The translations under genes and the position numbers were made by a program. A model generated the notes under the pieces. That model had not been told where the DNA came from, did no database searches, and saw only the letters and a program-made list of their open reading frames with translations. Below, one piece after another: positions 16,634 through 26,705 of a stretch of DNA of 64,000 bases; the stretch's first letter is position 1; each line of letters opens with the position of its first letter. This DNA comes from Solibacillus sp. FSL R7-0668 (GTDB lineage: Bacteria; Bacillota; Bacilli; Bacillales_A; Planococcaceae): assembly GCF_038006205.1 (NCBI RefSeq), contig NZ_JBBOUU010000001.1, forward strand, positions 2,792,001 to 2,856,000, in the 5' to 3' direction.

Positions 16634-17368
16634 CTATTTCGTATTAGCAATTAGCTTTTCATAAAGTGCGCGTGTTTCCGCTTCTGTTTGTAAATTGAAA
16701 ATAACGGTTTTCCCTTCATCAATAAATTGAATAAATGGTGGATTTTTTGTATCGACAAAGAGCTTTGCCTTATCCCCGTTTTCAAATTTGAAATGACCTT
16801 TTAATTTCGAGCCAACCGCTGAACCATTTGTACGCAACGCAATTTCAGGTAATGCTTCTAATAATGTCACTTGCTCCATGCTCGCAAATTCATACGTATC
16901 TCCATACATACCAGCAATTTCAACTTCATTTTCAGTAACCGCAACCCCTGTTGGCTGTAACGAAAAATAGAGAATAACAGCGACAATAATTAATGTAATG
17001 ACGATAATCATACCCTGACGCTTTAAATTTTTACTTGCGCCCGGCTTCCATTTGCCATTATCATCAAACAAATTATGATCAAACTTTTGCGCCTTTACAA
17101 CAACGATAATGGTAAATACAAGAATGAGCGAAAGTAGTGGCAAAATGAGATTGCTGTATTCTAAATAATCCACCAAACCTACAACAATGAAAAGTATGGC
17201 TAATGCATATAAATAATTGCCCATTAATTTGGCGAGCCCTTCAACATCGACATTTTCTTTTTGCTCTTTTGTCATTGTATTATAGCCCGATATTAAAAAA
17301 TGCCATTTTAGCCTTTGAATAGCAAAGCCTAAGAAAATAAATAAGGCTGCGAGTAATAACCAGATCAT
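16634..17368 (-). CDS. DUF3784 domain membrane protein
   Basis: A 244-residue protein. The N-terminal half is a DUF3784-type three-helix unit (about 1-20, 52-75, 77-92) with LKWHFLISGYNTMTKEQKE between helices, the family's hallmark. A fourth helix (about 118-138) leads to a soluble C-terminal domain (145-244) that looks like a bacterial PH-like domain (VTENEVEIAGMYGDTYEF, FIDEGKTVIFNLQT). Function unknown. ATG at 17368 with AAAGGAGCACCACG upstream. Confidence 0.75.
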   Translation of the reverse strand: MIWLLLAALFIFLGFAIQRLKWHFLISGYNTMTKEQKENVDVEGLAKLMGNYLYALAILFIVVGLVDYLEYSNLILPLLSLILVFTIIVVVKAQKFDHNLFDDNGKWKPGASKNLKRQGMIIVITLIIVAVILYFSLQPTGVAVTENEVEIAGMYGDTYEFASMEQVTLLEALPEIALRTNGSAVGSKLKGHFKFENGDKAKLFVDTKNPPFIQFIDEGKTVIFNLQTEAETRALYEKLIANTK

Positions 17369-17407
17369 CGTGGTGCTCCTTTCGATGTAAATGAATAAAT
17401 ATAAACG

Positions 17408-17446
17408 TTAAAAGGTAGATTCATTCTATTTAAGAACAAATCTACC
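17408..17446 (-). terminator. Terminator after ysdC
   Basis: Minus strand stem GGTAGATT / AATCTACC with a 17-base loop followed by TTTTAACG. Confidence 0.7.
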
Positions 17447-17492
17447 CTTCATTATAATATAGATAGCGCCCAATTATGGCACTTTATACATA

Positions 17493-18581
17493 TTAGTCGA
17501 ATTTAATTTTATCTACTGTTTCACGATCTAAGCGTTTGATGACTTCTACGATTAATTTAACCGCATTGTCGTAGTCGTCACGATGCAAAATTCCTGCATG
17601 TGAGTGGATATAGCGTGTCGCAATACCAATTGCTAATGCTGGAACCCCATTTGCTGTGATGTGGATTGAGCCCGCATCTGTACCGCCACCAGCGATTGCT
17701 TCGAATTGATATGGAATGCCAGCTTCTTCTGCTACATCTAATACAAATTCACGTAAGCCTGTGTGCGATACCATGGATGCGTCATAAACAACGATTTGTG
17801 GCCCTGCACCCATTTTAGAAGTTGATTCTTTCGGTGTTACGCCTGGTGTGTCTCCCGCAATACCAACATCCACTGCGAAGCCGATATCTGGTTGTATTTT
17901 GAATGTCGAAGTTTTCGCACCGCGTAGGCCGACTTCTTCTTGAACATTCCCCACGCCATAGACGATGTTCGGGTGTTTTTCGTCTTTTAATGCCTTTAAC
18001 ACATCGATTGCAATGGCACAGCCGATACGGTTATCCCATGCTTTTGCTAATAAATGCTTTTCGTTTTTCATGACATTGAATTCGAAATATGGTGTGATCA
18101 TGTCGCCAGGACGGATGCCCCACTCCATTGCCTCTTCCTTAGAAGTTGCACCGATATCCACGAACATTGCTTTAATATCGACTACTTTATTTCGTTGGTC
18201 TGCTGGTAAAATATGAGGTGGCTTTGAACCAATTACCCCAATAATTTCTTCGCCTTTACGAGTTGTAATCGTTACGCGCTGTGCAAGCATTACCTGGCTC
18301 CACCAGCCACCTACTGTTTGGAAGAACACGAAGCCTTTGTCGTCGATACGTGTTACCATGAAGCCTACTTCGTCTAAGTGACCGGCAACCATAATTTTTG
18401 GTCCGTTTTCATCGCCTACTTTTTTGGCAATGAGGCTTCCTAAGTTATCTGTTTCCACTTCGTCAGCAAATGGTGTAATGTATTTTTTCATTACTTCACG
18501 AGGAGCGCGTTCGTTCCCTGGAATACCGTTTGCATCCGTTAAATCTTTGAACATTTGTAATGTTGGATCAAGCTTTGTCAT
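17493..18581 (-). CDS. ysdC: M42-family metallo-aminopeptidase
   Basis: A 362-residue M42 (glutamyl aminopeptidase/deblocking aminopeptidase, formerly cellulase-M) enzyme. Binuclear metal ligands visible: [13 protein letters not shown] (His and Asp, about 65-77), [13 protein letters not shown] (bridging Asp, about 180-192), [10 protein letters not shown] (catalytic Glu pair), [13 protein letters not shown] (Asp), and [11 protein letters not shown] (final His). It trims peptides in the cytoplasm as a large tetrahedral complex in characterised relatives. Position near ysdB-ysdA-rplT matches B. subtilis ysdC. Confidence 0.93.
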   Translation of the reverse strand: MTKLDPTLQMFKDLTDANGIPGNERAPREVMKKYITPFADEVETDNLGSLIAKKVGDENGPKIMVAGHLDEVGFMVTRIDDKGFVFFQTVGGWWSQVMLAQRVTITTRKGEEIIGVIGSKPPHILPADQRNKVVDIKAMFVDIGATSKEEAMEWGIRPGDMITPYFEFNVMKNEKHLLAKAWDNRIGCAIAIDVLKALKDEKHPNIVYGVGNVQEEVGLRGAKTSTFKIQPDIGFAVDVGIAGDTPGVTPKESTSKMGAGPQIVVYDASMVSHTGLREFVLDVAEEAGIPYQFEAIAGGGTDAGSIHITANGVPALAIGIATRYIHSHAGILHRDDYDNAVKLIVEVIKRLDRETVDKIKFD

Positions 18582-18674
18582 GAGAAATTGCCCCCTAAAT
18601 AGATTCTATTTAATTATAACGATTTTATTTCGAAAAGTGAAATAGTTTCACCGCTTCGCTGACCATTTTAACAA

Positions 18675-19157
18675 TTAATAGCCATTACGCTGGCGTTCGT
18701 AATTTTTTTCATTTTTTTGCTTATACGCTTCGATGATGTCATCTACGGTAAAGTTTAAGTTGTAAGCAATTAAACTATATTGCAACCAAATGGCTTTATA
18801 ATTCTCTTCTGTTTGCTGTTGTAAAAATGTTAATACGGTTTGCGTTGTATCAATAAATGCCTGTGTTAAGTCCTTTTTCTGTTCAACAACCGGCCATTGC
18901 TCTAATGTAAAGTCACGCATATAGCCCAGTGATAGCATAAAGTGAATTGAATCTACAAATTCCTCTAAAATGACGCTTTTTTCAGATGGCCCTTTTGTTG
19001 ACCAAAATTTAAAGCAGCGTGTTTCATTGGCTAGCTCCCCTAATTCCACAAGGAGTGCGAGCCCCTTTTCATTGAAGACATCCTTCTCAATATTTTGTGT
19101 TTCTTCAATAAAACGATCTAATTGCCGCTGCATTTCAAATAATTCGACAAATCTCAT
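18675..19157 (-). CDS. Dimeric-type dUTP diphosphatase (all-alpha NTP pyrophosphatase)
   Basis: A 160-residue all-helical protein of the dUTPase_2/MazG-like superfamily. Metal-binding acidic motifs typical of the fold are visible: LLVELGELANETRCFKFW (EExxE-like, about 35-52) and EEFVDSIHFMLSLGYM (ExxD, about 65-80). It would hydrolyse dUTP to dUMP and pyrophosphate. It sits between ysdC and ysdB, interrupting the B. subtilis order. ATG at 19157. Confidence 0.85.
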   Translation of the reverse strand: MRFVELFEMQRQLDRFIEETQNIEKDVFNEKGLALLVELGELANETRCFKFWSTKGPSEKSVILEEFVDSIHFMLSLGYMRDFTLEQWPVVEQKKDLTQAFIDTTQTVLTFLQQQTEENYKAIWLQYSLIAYNLNFTVDDIIEAYKQKNEKNYERQRNGY

Positions 19158-19247
19158 AAATAATTCCCTCTTTTTCTAAAATAAATGAAACTTTTCCTAC
19201 TACCTAATCGTATAGCATGAAAACACTGTAATCAAGGAGGAACTTTT

Positions 19248-19628
19248 ATGGCAGTTCTTTTGCGTATCGCCATTATTATCCTCATCATCTACATATTTTA
19301 TAAAGGGGTTCGCTATTTAATCGACCCGAAACGCAAATTAGATGAGGCATATGAAAATGGAAACTATTACTTTTATGATGATGTAAAGAATGTCCGAAAA
19401 AATTTTTTCATTACTTATAAAGGAGCGCTTTTCGAGGGCGAAAAATATTTAGGTACTACCGAAAATGCTTTTGAAGTGATTAGTATTTTTGTTTATGTGC
19501 ATGATGCAATGAAGCTACAAGGCTTTACAAAAGAGGATTTCCTATATTTGGAGAAGGAAATCTTAATGAATTATCCGAATGCCACAATTAATTGGAAAAA
19601 CCCGATTGAGCAACTAATGAAGGATTGA
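19248..19628 (+). CDS. ysdB: YsdB-like sigma-W-pathway membrane-anchored protein
   Basis: A 126-residue protein with one N-terminal helix (about 4-20) and a cytoplasmic domain. The pattern YLIDPKRKLDEAYENGNYYFYDD and VRKNFFITYKGALFEGEKYLG matches B. subtilis YsdB, reported as acting in the sigma-W pathway. ATG at 19248 follows AAGGAGGAAC. Here it is on the opposite strand to ysdA and ysdC. Confidence 0.85.
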   Translation: MAVLLRIAIIILIIYIFYKGVRYLIDPKRKLDEAYENGNYYFYDDVKNVRKNFFITYKGALFEGEKYLGTTENAFEVISIFVYVHDAMKLQGFTKEDFLYLEKEILMNYPNATINWKNPIEQLMKD

Positions 19629-19631
19629 TTA

Positions 19632-19673
19632 AAAACGCTCTAAGAAAAGATGAATCTTTCTTAGAGCGTTTTG
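19632..19673. terminator. Bidirectional terminator between ysdB and ysdA
   Basis: Stem AAAACGCTCTAAGAAA / TTTCTTAGAGCGTTTT with a short loop; symmetrical A- and T-runs. Confidence 0.9.
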
Positions 19674-19940
19674 CTACATTTTAAAGATTTGTACTAGTAG
19701 AAATACATGGATTGCAGCCATTAATGGATAACCAAACGCAAAGGCATTGTGCTTTGTTTTATGTCGAAACAAATACATGCCGAGCACACCGCCACATGCA
19801 CCCCCAAAAAAGCCAAGTGTTAATAATGTTTTTTCTGAAATGCGCCATTCCTTTTTCTTTGCGCGTTCTTTATCAATATACATATAGACGCATAAAATGA
19901 GCGAAACAATTACAACATATGAAAGTGCTGCTAGTGCCAT
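19674..19940 (-). CDS. ysdA: DUF1294 membrane protein YsdA
   Basis: An 88-residue membrane protein with three helices. DUF1294 features: YIDKERAKKKEWRISEKTLL after helix 1, then GFFGGACGGVLGMYLFRHKT and FAFGYPL. Function unknown. It follows rplT, as in B. subtilis, but a terminator separates them. ATG at 19940 with AGGGGGAA upstream. Confidence 0.9.
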   Translation of the reverse strand: MALAALSYVVIVSLILCVYMYIDKERAKKKEWRISEKTLLTLGFFGGACGGVLGMYLFRHKTKHNAFAFGYPLMAAIHVFLLVQIFKM

Positions 19941-19960
19941 AAAAAATTCCCCCTAATTCG

Positions 19961-19998
19961 AAAAAAGACTGATAAGGAATCGGTTCCCTACCAGTCTA
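19961..19998 (-). terminator. Terminator of infC-rpmI-rplT
   Basis: Minus strand stem AGACTGGTAGGGAAC / TTCCTTATCAGTCT with run of six T. Confidence 0.85.
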
Positions 19999-20019
19999 GA
20001 TTATAAAAGTAAATGCTAA

Positions 20020-20379
20020 TTATTTAGCGATTGCTTTTTTCGCTGCATCAGCTAATTGAGTGAATGCTGCAGCATCAGTTACAGCTAAGTCAGCTAACAT
20101 TTTACGGTTAACTTCGATACCAGCAACTTTTAAGCCGTGCATTAAACGAGAGTAAGATAAACCGTTCATGCGAGCAGCCGCGTTGATACGAGTGATCCAT
20201 AATTTACGGAAATCACGTTTCTTTTGACGACGGTCACGGTATGCATATTGACCTGATTTCATTACTGCTTGGTTAGCTACTTTGTATAATGTATGTTTTG
20301 AACCGTAGTAACCTTTAGCTAATTTTAAAACTTTTTTGCGACGAGCGCGTGTTACTGTTCCGCCTTTTACGCGTGGCAT
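20020..20379 (-). CDS. rplT: 50S ribosomal protein L20
   Basis: A 119-residue L20 of standard length. N terminus [20 protein letters not shown] is the conserved 23S rRNA-binding arm. It is an early-assembly protein and, in Bacillus, the repressor that binds the infC leader. Third gene of infC-rpmI-rplT. Confidence 0.98.
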   Translation of the reverse strand: MPRVKGGTVTRARRKKVLKLAKGYYGSKHTLYKVANQAVMKSGQYAYRDRRQKKRDFRKLWITRINAAARMNGLSYSRLMHGLKVAGIEVNRKMLADLAVTDAAAFTQLADAAKKAIAK

Positions 20380-20454
20380 AGTAATTACCTCCTGCTAATT
20401 CTTTCGAATGATTAGTTATTTTTGTGTTTTGAAATCATCTTTACCGAACAAAGA

Positions 20455-20655
20455 TTATTTCATGTAAGTTAATAATGTACGGATACGTTTGAAATCGCCT
20501 GAAGTTACAACTTTAGCTTTACGTAAATGACGTTTTGCTTTAGTAGATTTGTTAGCGAATAAGTGAGAGCCATAAGCACGGTCAAATTTTAATTTACCAG
20601 TACCTGTTTTTTTGAAACGTTTCGCAGCTCCACGGTGAGTTTTCATTTTTGGCAT
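20455..20655 (-). CDS. rpmI: 50S ribosomal protein L35
   Basis: A 66-residue L35 with the family opening [20 protein letters not shown]. Highly basic. Second gene of infC-rpmI-rplT. ATG at 20655 follows AGGAGGAAATCGAC. Confidence 0.98.
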   Translation of the reverse strand: MPKMKTHRGAAKRFKKTGTGKLKFDRAYGSHLFANKSTKAKRHLRKAKVVTSGDFKRIRTLLTYMK

Positions 20656-20690
20656 GTCGATTTCCTCCTAAACTTGTTTCTACATACGTA

Positions 20691-21206
20691 TTATTTCTCT
20701 GTCTTCGGTTGAAGAACTAAGAACATGCTTCGGCCTTCCATCTTTGGTTTTTGTTCAACCGTAGATACTTCAGCACAAGCTTCAGCAAAGCGATCTAACA
20801 CACGCTGACCAATCTCTTTGTGTGTGATTGCACGACCTTTGAAGCGGATACTACATTTAACTTTATCGCCTTTTTCAAGGAACTTGATACCGTTACGTAG
20901 TTTCGTTTGGAAATCATGTTCATCGATTGTTGGGCTCAGACGAACCTCTTTCATCGTAATGACTTTTTGATTTTTACGAACTTCACGATCTTTCTTTTGC
21001 TGTTCGAACTTAAATTTACCATAGTCCATGATACGAGCGACTGGTGGTTTGGCTTGAGGGGCCACAAGGACAAGATCCAAGTTAACACGAGTAGCAATTT
21101 CTAGCGCTTCATTACGTGTTTTAACACCAAGCTGATCACCATTATGGTCGATTAGACGAAGTTCACGTGCACGAATGCCTTCGTTTACATACATGTCTTT
21201 GCTAAT
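20691..21206 (-). CDS. infC: Translation initiation factor IF-3 (AUU start codon)
   Basis: A 171-residue IF-3, with N-domain [15 protein letters not shown] and C-domain from [16 protein letters not shown], ending in VLQPKTEK. The start is placed at ATT (21204-21206): homology begins at [M]SKDMYVNEG, the strong site GGAGGTGG lies 8 bases before it, and no ATG, GTG or TTG fits. AUU starts are a known conserved feature of infC and let IF-3 limit its own synthesis. IF-3 prevents premature subunit joining and checks the initiator tRNA. First gene of infC-rpmI-rplT. Confidence 0.96.
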   Translation of the reverse strand: MSKDMYVNEGIRARELRLIDHNGDQLGVKTRNEALEIATRVNLDLVLVAPQAKPPVARIMDYGKFKFEQQKKDREVRKNQKVITMKEVRLSPTIDEHDFQTKLRNGIKFLEKGDKVKCSIRFKGRAITHKEIGQRVLDRFAEACAEVSTVEQKPKMEGRSMFLVLQPKTEK

Positions 21207-21476
21207 ATTAATCCACCTCCAAGTGTTTGTCGCGAATACATGAGTTGGTGTAAAGTATAACCCGGTCGAACGGTACACCTCCGCGCTATGTCCATATAGT
21301 CTTTTTTATTTATACAAACAAAAAAGACGGACACTCGAGATGTCCGCCCGCTATATGTGCATACGCATTGTTGCGTAAAACAATTCAACGTGTCTATACC
21401 TGTAGATAACAATATGCATCATTCAGGTGAGAAGCGGGCAGCCTCTACTTGTTAACTTTGTATTCATAACTTAAAT
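21207..21476 (-). ncRNA. L20-type leader of infC-rpmI-rplT
   Basis: A roughly 270-base untranslated leader after a strong promoter. It contains an attenuator hairpin GCGGACATCT / AGTGTCCGTC followed by six T (about 21318-21350, minus strand). An upstream CCCGCTTC (about 21430-21438) can pair with GCGGGCGG at the foot of that hairpin, giving alternative folds. This matches the known Bacillus L20 leader, where L20 binding favours termination. Identified by layout and gene context, not by covariance search. Confidence 0.8.
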
Positions 21477-21477
21477 T

Positions 21478-21506
21478 ATCTTATCACGCATCTTATTTGG
21501 CGTCAA
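21478..21506 (-). promoter_or_regulatory. Promoter of infC operon
   Basis: Minus strand -35 TTGACG (21501-21506), 17-base spacer, -10 TAAGAT (21478-21483). Confidence 0.7.
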
Positions 21507-21699
21507 CTGTTTTTCATTTTTTTTAAGCATTCTAATTTCTTTTTTTGCAAAATGATAAATTAAAAGCACTATATAATATAAAATAAGTATTAGTACATTC
21601 GATTCTTATTAAGCCATTTCCAAAATTTCTCTTTATCAAAGATAGCTTTGTATACTACAATGAAAATGTAACGCTAATACATTAGATGGAGTGATACAT

Positions 21700-23382
21700 A
21701 TGTCTATAAAACTTAGGCTACTATTAGGATTTGCAATTATGATTGCCGGAACACTCATTGCCTGCTCAACCTTATATTTTCAAATGACCGGAATCGATAA
21801 GCAGTATAGCAATACTATGAATGAAGGTTTACCCCAATTACATGCAGTAAGCGACGTACGTAGTAGCTTAACGCTTGAAAGCACGCAGCTTCAAACCTAT
21901 ATTTTAGGGGATAGCGCCGCAAAGCAAAAGCTTAAAACAACCCAAACTGATTTGAGTGAGACATTAAATTTTTTGAAAGAAAGTTTTAAAACCGACGCAG
22001 CCGTAAAGCAAATGAATGATACATATACAAAAATTGAAACTTACGAAAAGCATGTAAATGAAGCATTACAAATTAATGATACGAAGGGTGGAGCCGCTGC
22101 CGTAGATTTCTATTTAAAAACGTTGCTCCCTGCTCGAGATGCAGCCATTGCTTCTGGAGATGAATTAAATAATCTATTAAAGCAATTATTTGATGATGCA
22201 CAAGTACAAGCTGAGAAAAAGGTGACGATGGCGATAATAATCGCTAATATTGCATTCTTCGCCTCACTTGCTTTAGGCTTATTACTTGCATTTAGCTTAA
22301 ATCGACATATTGCGAAACCATTGCACAGATTAAAAGCTTCTGTGCATACAATTGCTACAGGCGACTTAAGCGAGGACGATATTCCAGTAAAATCAAAAGA
22401 TGAAATTGGTCAATTAACCGATTCACTGAATACGATGAAAAATACAATCAAGGGACTTATTGAGTCGTTAGGCAGTAATGCTGAACATTTAAGCGCCTCA
22501 TCTGAAGAATTAAGTGCTTCAACACAAGAAATTACACTTCTATCTGAAAATATCGCAAAATCAGCGGCAAGCTCAGTTGAAAATACGAGCACAAGTGCGG
22601 CATCTGCAAAAGAATGCGCAACTGCTATGGAAGAAACTTCTACTGCGATCCAACGTATTGCAGAATCTGCGCAATTATTAAATGGTTCCGCTACTGATAC
22701 AACTGAAATCGCAAATGAAGGCGAAATAAATGTCAATTCAGCAAAACAACAAATGCAAACGATATATAAAACAACGAAGCTAACGACCGAATTAATTCAA
22801 AAATTAGCGCAACAATCCATGGAAATCGAAAATATTTCACGTGTTATTACAAGTATTACCGACCAAACCGATTTACTTGCACTAAACGCTGCCATTGAAG
22901 CCGCGCGCGCAGGTGAACATGGTAAAGGCTTTGCCGTTGTTGCCGATGAAGTACGTAAACTAGCAGAGGCTTCCAACCAATCGGCCAATGAAATTGTGAC
23001 ATTAGCAAACGAAATTCAAAACGACACGAAAAATGTCGAACGTGCCATCCAAGAAAGCTTGGCATCAGTAGAGCAAGGCGTTGACATCATCGATCATGCT
23101 GGCACATCCTTCAATAATATACTCGCAGCTGTAGATAATATGCGCTCACAAATTGAAGATGTCTCTGCCGTAACAGAACAAATTTCAGCCGCTGCTGAAG
23201 AAGTAACCGCTTCTGTACAGGAGCTAGCTGCACAATCGCAAATCGTCACAGATGATACACAACAATCACAATCAGCCATTTTAGAGCAAATTTCAGCGAT
23301 GCAAGAAATTAATAGTGTCGCAAATGATTTAAGCGTACGCGCAGAAGACTTGCAAAAGGCTGTTGGACAATTTAAAGTATAA
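21700..23382 (+). CDS. Methyl-accepting chemotaxis protein (4-helix-bundle sensor)
   Basis: A 560-residue chemoreceptor. Order: membrane helix (about 5-28), extracellular four-helix-bundle-type sensor (30-172, all-helical, Gln/Thr-rich), second helix (176-199), HAMP (200-252, with [20 protein letters not shown]), then a long cytoplasmic coiled coil. The hairpin tip that binds CheW/CheA is [20 protein letters not shown] near residue 395. Gln/Glu pairs on both arms are likely methylation sites. ATG at 21700 preferred over an in-frame GTG at 21691, which overlaps the ribosome site. Ligand unknown; it lies alone between infC and thrS. Confidence 0.93.
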   Translation: MSIKLRLLLGFAIMIAGTLIACSTLYFQMTGIDKQYSNTMNEGLPQLHAVSDVRSSLTLESTQLQTYILGDSAAKQKLKTTQTDLSETLNFLKESFKTDAAVKQMNDTYTKIETYEKHVNEALQINDTKGGAAAVDFYLKTLLPARDAAIASGDELNNLLKQLFDDAQVQAEKKVTMAIIIANIAFFASLALGLLLAFSLNRHIAKPLHRLKASVHTIATGDLSEDDIPVKSKDEIGQLTDSLNTMKNTIKGLIESLGSNAEHLSASSEELSASTQEITLLSENIAKSAASSVENTSTSAASAKECATAMEETSTAIQRIAESAQLLNGSATDTTEIANEGEINVNSAKQQMQTIYKTTKLTTELIQKLAQQSMEIENISRVITSITDQTDLLALNAAIEAARAGEHGKGFAVVADEVRKLAEASNQSANEIVTLANEIQNDTKNVERAIQESLASVEQGVDIIDHAGTSFNNILAAVDNMRSQIEDVSAVTEQISAAAEEVTASVQELAAQSQIVTDDTQQSQSAILEQISAMQEINSVANDLSVRAEDLQKAVGQFKV

Positions 23383-23385
23383 CGA

Positions 23386-23434
23386 TAAAAATCCTACCAA
23401 ATTTACGACTCAGTAAACTTGGTAGGATTTTTTT
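23386..23434 (+). terminator. Terminator after the chemoreceptor gene
   Basis: Stem AAAAATCCTACCAA / TTGGTAGGATTTTT followed by T-run. Confidence 0.88.
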
Positions 23435-23442
23435 AGACTTCA

Positions 23443-23485
23443 TAAAAAAACCCTTACCGAAATACCGACATTTCAGTAAGGGAAA
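23443..23485 (-). terminator. Terminator after thrS
   Basis: Minus strand stem CCCTTACTGAAAT / ATTTCGGTAAGGG followed by seven T. Confidence 0.9.
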
Positions 23486-23491
23486 TTGAAA

Positions 23492-25423
23492 TTATTTTGT
23501 AATTTCTGCTTTAATATTCGCTAGGAACTCATCAAATGCAATTGTTTCAGAATCTTTTGAGCCGTAACGACGAATATTTACTGCTCCCTCTTCCACTTCC
23601 TTGTCCCCTAACACTAACATGTACGGGATTTTCTTCATTTGTGATTCACGGATTTTATAGCCTAATTTTTCTTCGCGGTCATCCATTTCAACACGTACGC
23701 CAGCTGCTTGTAATTTTTCTTGTACTTCGCGTGCATAATCATAGTGTACAGAATTTGAAACCGGAATGATTGTTGCTTGAACTGGTGCTAACCAAGTTGG
23801 GAATGCACCTTTGTATTCTTCGATTAAGAAGGCTACAAAACGTTCCATTGTCGATACAACACCACGGTGAATAACGACTGGGCGTTGTGGTTGACCATCT
23901 TCACCGATATAAGAAAGGTCGAAACGCTGTGGTAATAAGAAGTCAAGCTGTGCAGTCGATAATGTTTCTTCTTTACCGATTGCTGTTTTTACTTGAACGT
24001 CTAATTTTGGACCATAAAATGCTGCTTCGTCTTCTGCGATGAAGTAGTCATAGCCTAATTCGTCCATTGCTTCTTTTAACATCGCTTGTGCTGTTTCCCA
24101 CATTTGGTCGTCATCGAAATACTTCTCTTTGTTGTTCGGGTCGCGGTATGAAAGACGGAATGAGAAGTCTTTTAAATCGAAGTCTTTATAAACTTCTAAA
24201 ATTAATTCCACTACTTTTTTAAATTCCGCTTTAATTTGATCTGGACGTACGAAAATATGTGCATCGTTTAACGTCATCCCGCGAACACGTTGTAAGCCAG
24301 ATACCGCGCCACTCATTTCATAACGGTGCATTGTTCCAAGCTCTGCAATACGAATCGGTAAATGACGGTACGAATGTAAATTGTTTTTGAATACCATCAT
24401 ATGGTGAGGGCAGTTCATCGGACGTAAAACTAAAGTTTCATTGTCCATTTCCATTGGAGGGAACATGCCATCTTGATAGTGATCCCAGTGACCAGAAGTT
24501 TCGTATAATGTTTTTGAACCAAGTACTGGTGTATATACATGCTTATAGCCTAAAGATACTTCTTTATCTACGATGTAACGCTCAATTGTACGACGGATTG
24601 TTGCACCATTTGGTAACCATAGTGGTAAGCCTTGACCTACCGTTTGAGATGTCATGAATAAGTCTAATTCTTTACCAATTTTACGGTGGTCACGCTCTTT
24701 TGCTTCTTCCAACATTTGAATATGCTGTTTTAATTCATCTTTTGTGAAGAAGGCTGTACCGTAAATACGTTGTAGCATTTTATTGTCTGAGTTACCGCGC
24801 CAGTATGCACCTGCAAGGGATAATAATTTAAACTCTTTTAATTTACCTGTTGATGGTACGTGTACACCACGGCAAAGGTCAAAGAAATCGCCTTGGTAGT
24901 AAATCGACACTTGCTCATCTGCTGGAATTGCTTCTAGTAACTCTAATTTATACTCGTCGCCTACTTCTTCGTAGATTTTTTGTGCATCATCACGTGAAAC
25001 GTTTTTGCGCTCGATTTCGATGTTCTCAGAAATGATTTTTTTCATTTCTTTTTCGATTGCTGGTAAATCCTCTGCTGTAATTGGTGTTGGTGAATCGATG
25101 TCGTAATAGAAACCTGAATCAATTGTTGGCCCGATACCTAATTTTACGTCTGGGAATAGACGCTTTACCGCTTGTGCTGTTAAGTGCGCTGTTGAGTGAC
25201 GTAAGATTTCTAGTGCTTCTGGTGATTTGTTTGTAATGATTTCAATTGCACCGTCTTGTTCGATACCTGTTTTTGCATCGATAAGAGTGCCGTTGATTTT
25301 ACCTGCTAATGTTGATTTTTTTAGACCCGGGCTTATTGAACCCGCAACATCTAAAGTAGATGTGCCCTTAGCGAATTCCTTCACTGCGCCATCTGGGAAA
25401 GTTAGTTGAATCATTTCTGACAT
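23492..25423 (-). CDS. thrS: Threonyl-tRNA synthetase
   Basis: A 643-residue class II synthetase of full length. Domains: TGS (1-62), second additional domain for editing (about 65-220, with [17 protein letters not shown] metal-site His residues), catalytic core (about 270-535) with zinc ligands including Cys in [10 protein letters not shown], and C-terminal anticodon-binding domain (540-643, [17 protein letters not shown]). ATG at 25423 follows GGAGGACAATACT. Expression is governed by the T-box upstream. Confidence 0.98.
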   Translation of the reverse strand: MSEMIQLTFPDGAVKEFAKGTSTLDVAGSISPGLKKSTLAGKINGTLIDAKTGIEQDGAIEIITNKSPEALEILRHSTAHLTAQAVKRLFPDVKLGIGPTIDSGFYYDIDSPTPITAEDLPAIEKEMKKIISENIEIERKNVSRDDAQKIYEEVGDEYKLELLEAIPADEQVSIYYQGDFFDLCRGVHVPSTGKLKEFKLLSLAGAYWRGNSDNKMLQRIYGTAFFTKDELKQHIQMLEEAKERDHRKIGKELDLFMTSQTVGQGLPLWLPNGATIRRTIERYIVDKEVSLGYKHVYTPVLGSKTLYETSGHWDHYQDGMFPPMEMDNETLVLRPMNCPHHMMVFKNNLHSYRHLPIRIAELGTMHRYEMSGAVSGLQRVRGMTLNDAHIFVRPDQIKAEFKKVVELILEVYKDFDLKDFSFRLSYRDPNNKEKYFDDDQMWETAQAMLKEAMDELGYDYFIAEDEAAFYGPKLDVQVKTAIGKEETLSTAQLDFLLPQRFDLSYIGEDGQPQRPVVIHRGVVSTMERFVAFLIEEYKGAFPTWLAPVQATIIPVSNSVHYDYAREVQEKLQAAGVRVEMDDREEKLGYKIRESQMKKIPYMLVLGDKEVEEGAVNIRRYGSKDSETIAFDEFLANIKAEITK

Positions 25424-25451
25424 AGTATTGTCCTCCTTATTTTTGGCAAAA

Positions 25452-25705
25452 TAAAAAGCACCATCCCTCGTAAAGGGACGATGCTGTATGCTCGTGGTGC
25501 CACCCTTCTTCCTTCTTCACAAAATGCGAATAAGAAGCTCTCGGTCAGTTAACGTACTGAGAAACGTTGACGGATTTGCCCCGCCACTGCTCCAAGGTAG
25601 TAAAGTAAAACGCTTGTGCTAGGAAGCTCGCAGCCAATGACTTCCCTCTCTAAAAGCTAGTTCGTTAAACCTGTTGTCCTGTTCAATGCATTTAATGTTT
25701 AATTA
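25452..25705 (-). ncRNA. T-box leader of thrS
   Basis: Minus strand T-box motif AAGGGTGGCACCACGAG (25491-25507). The terminator AGCATCGTCCC / GGGATGGTGCT with T-run lies at 25452-25485. Stem I region AGAGAGGGAAG to GAGC lies further 5'. A Thr specifier ACC is seen in CTACCTTGGAGC at 25596-25598. Identity is firm; fine structure is inferred. Confidence 0.93.
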
Positions 25706-25712
25706 CGATAAA

Positions 25713-25741
25713 AGTATACGCTCGTTTTTATGGAATTGCAA
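25713..25741 (-). promoter_or_regulatory. Promoter of thrS
   Basis: Minus strand -35 TTGCAA (25736-25741), 17-base spacer, -10 TATACT (25713-25718). It starts only about 20 bases after the dnaI stop. Confidence 0.6.
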
Positions 25742-25761
25742 CTATGAATCCAAATAATCTT

Positions 25762-26703
25762 TTAATTTCTTCGATTCGCGCCATCCATCTGCACAGGAAT
25801 TGTCACCGCTTTAATACGTTCCATTAAACGCGCCGCTTTGACAACTTCGATATCACCGCGCTGTGATTGTGCGAGGTGATGTTCGAGTCCATTGTAATCA
25901 AAATTGGATGTGATGAATGTCGGAAGCTCTTCACTCATGCGGTAATGCAGTATCGTCCCTAAAATTTCATCACGCGTCCATGCAGACATTGTTTCAGCGC
26001 CAATATCATCGAGCATCAGTACAGGTGCCTTTTTGACGTAATCAATTTTTTCGTTTAATGAATTATCACCAATGGCATTTTTCATTTCACGCAAAAATTC
26101 TGGCACGAATACAACAACCGTTTTTACTTTTAATGTCGCAAGCTCATTGGCAATGGCACCGAGAACAAAGGATTTACCGACACCGAATTTGCCGTATAAG
26201 TAAAAGCCTTTTTTCGGCAGCTCGCCTGTACGTTTATAGGTGGCCACAAATTCTGCTGCTTGATCCGCAATTGTAAGACGTGAATGATTGTCGATAGCTA
26301 AATCTTTTAATGTCGCCTTTAAAACGTCTTTTGGCATATGCATACTCGAAATCATATTCGCTACGTCACGGCGCTCATCTTCCCGTAGCTTTTGCTCGCA
26401 TGGCACATACGTCAAATCAATCACATTTCTAGTAATAAATAACTTCGGTACAAAGCCCTTTAATAAATTTGTACATTTTTTTGTATCGCCACAGCCACAG
26501 CATGTTGTCGTTTGTTGAATATACTCTAAAAGTTTCGGTAAGCTAAGTTCAACCATTTCTTTCGTCACTTGCTGCTCATGTTCGCGTAAAAATTCCTGAA
26601 CTTTTGGGTGTTCGATTGTTTCTCGACGTATGGATTCATAACGTTCTTCAAATGAGGGCACACGTTTTTTGATTTCGTTTAATTGATTGTTAATTGGTTT
26701 GAT
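25762..26703 (-). CDS. dnaI: Primosomal protein DnaI (helicase loader); start codon apparently non-canonical
   Basis: AAA+ loader that places DnaC helicase on DNA with DnaB and DnaD. Seen: N-terminal helicase-interaction domain with a Cys cluster (CCGCGDTKKC), Walker A GKFGVGKS, Walker B VLMLDDIGAE, sensor FITSNFD. The first ordinary start is GTG at 26661, but it has no ribosome site. Upstream in frame to a stop at 26710 are codons for [I]KPINNQLNEIKKR, which align with the B. subtilis opening MEPIGRSL. AGGTGA inside the end of dnaB lies 6 bases before ATC at 26703. I therefore place the start there (AUC, or AUA three bases earlier); the fallback is 26661. Confidence 0.9.
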   Translation of the reverse strand: MKPINNQLNEIKKRVPSFEERYESIRRETIEHPKVQEFLREHEQQVTKEMVELSLPKLLEYIQQTTTCCGCGDTKKCTNLLKGFVPKLFITRNVIDLTYVPCEQKLREDERRDVANMISSMHMPKDVLKATLKDLAIDNHSRLTIADQAAEFVATYKRTGELPKKGFYLYGKFGVGKSFVLGAIANELATLKVKTVVVFVPEFLREMKNAIGDNSLNEKIDYVKKAPVLMLDDIGAETMSAWTRDEILGTILHYRMSEELPTFITSNFDYNGLEHHLAQSQRGDIEVVKAARLMERIKAVTIPVQMDGANRRN

Positions 26704-26705
26704 TA

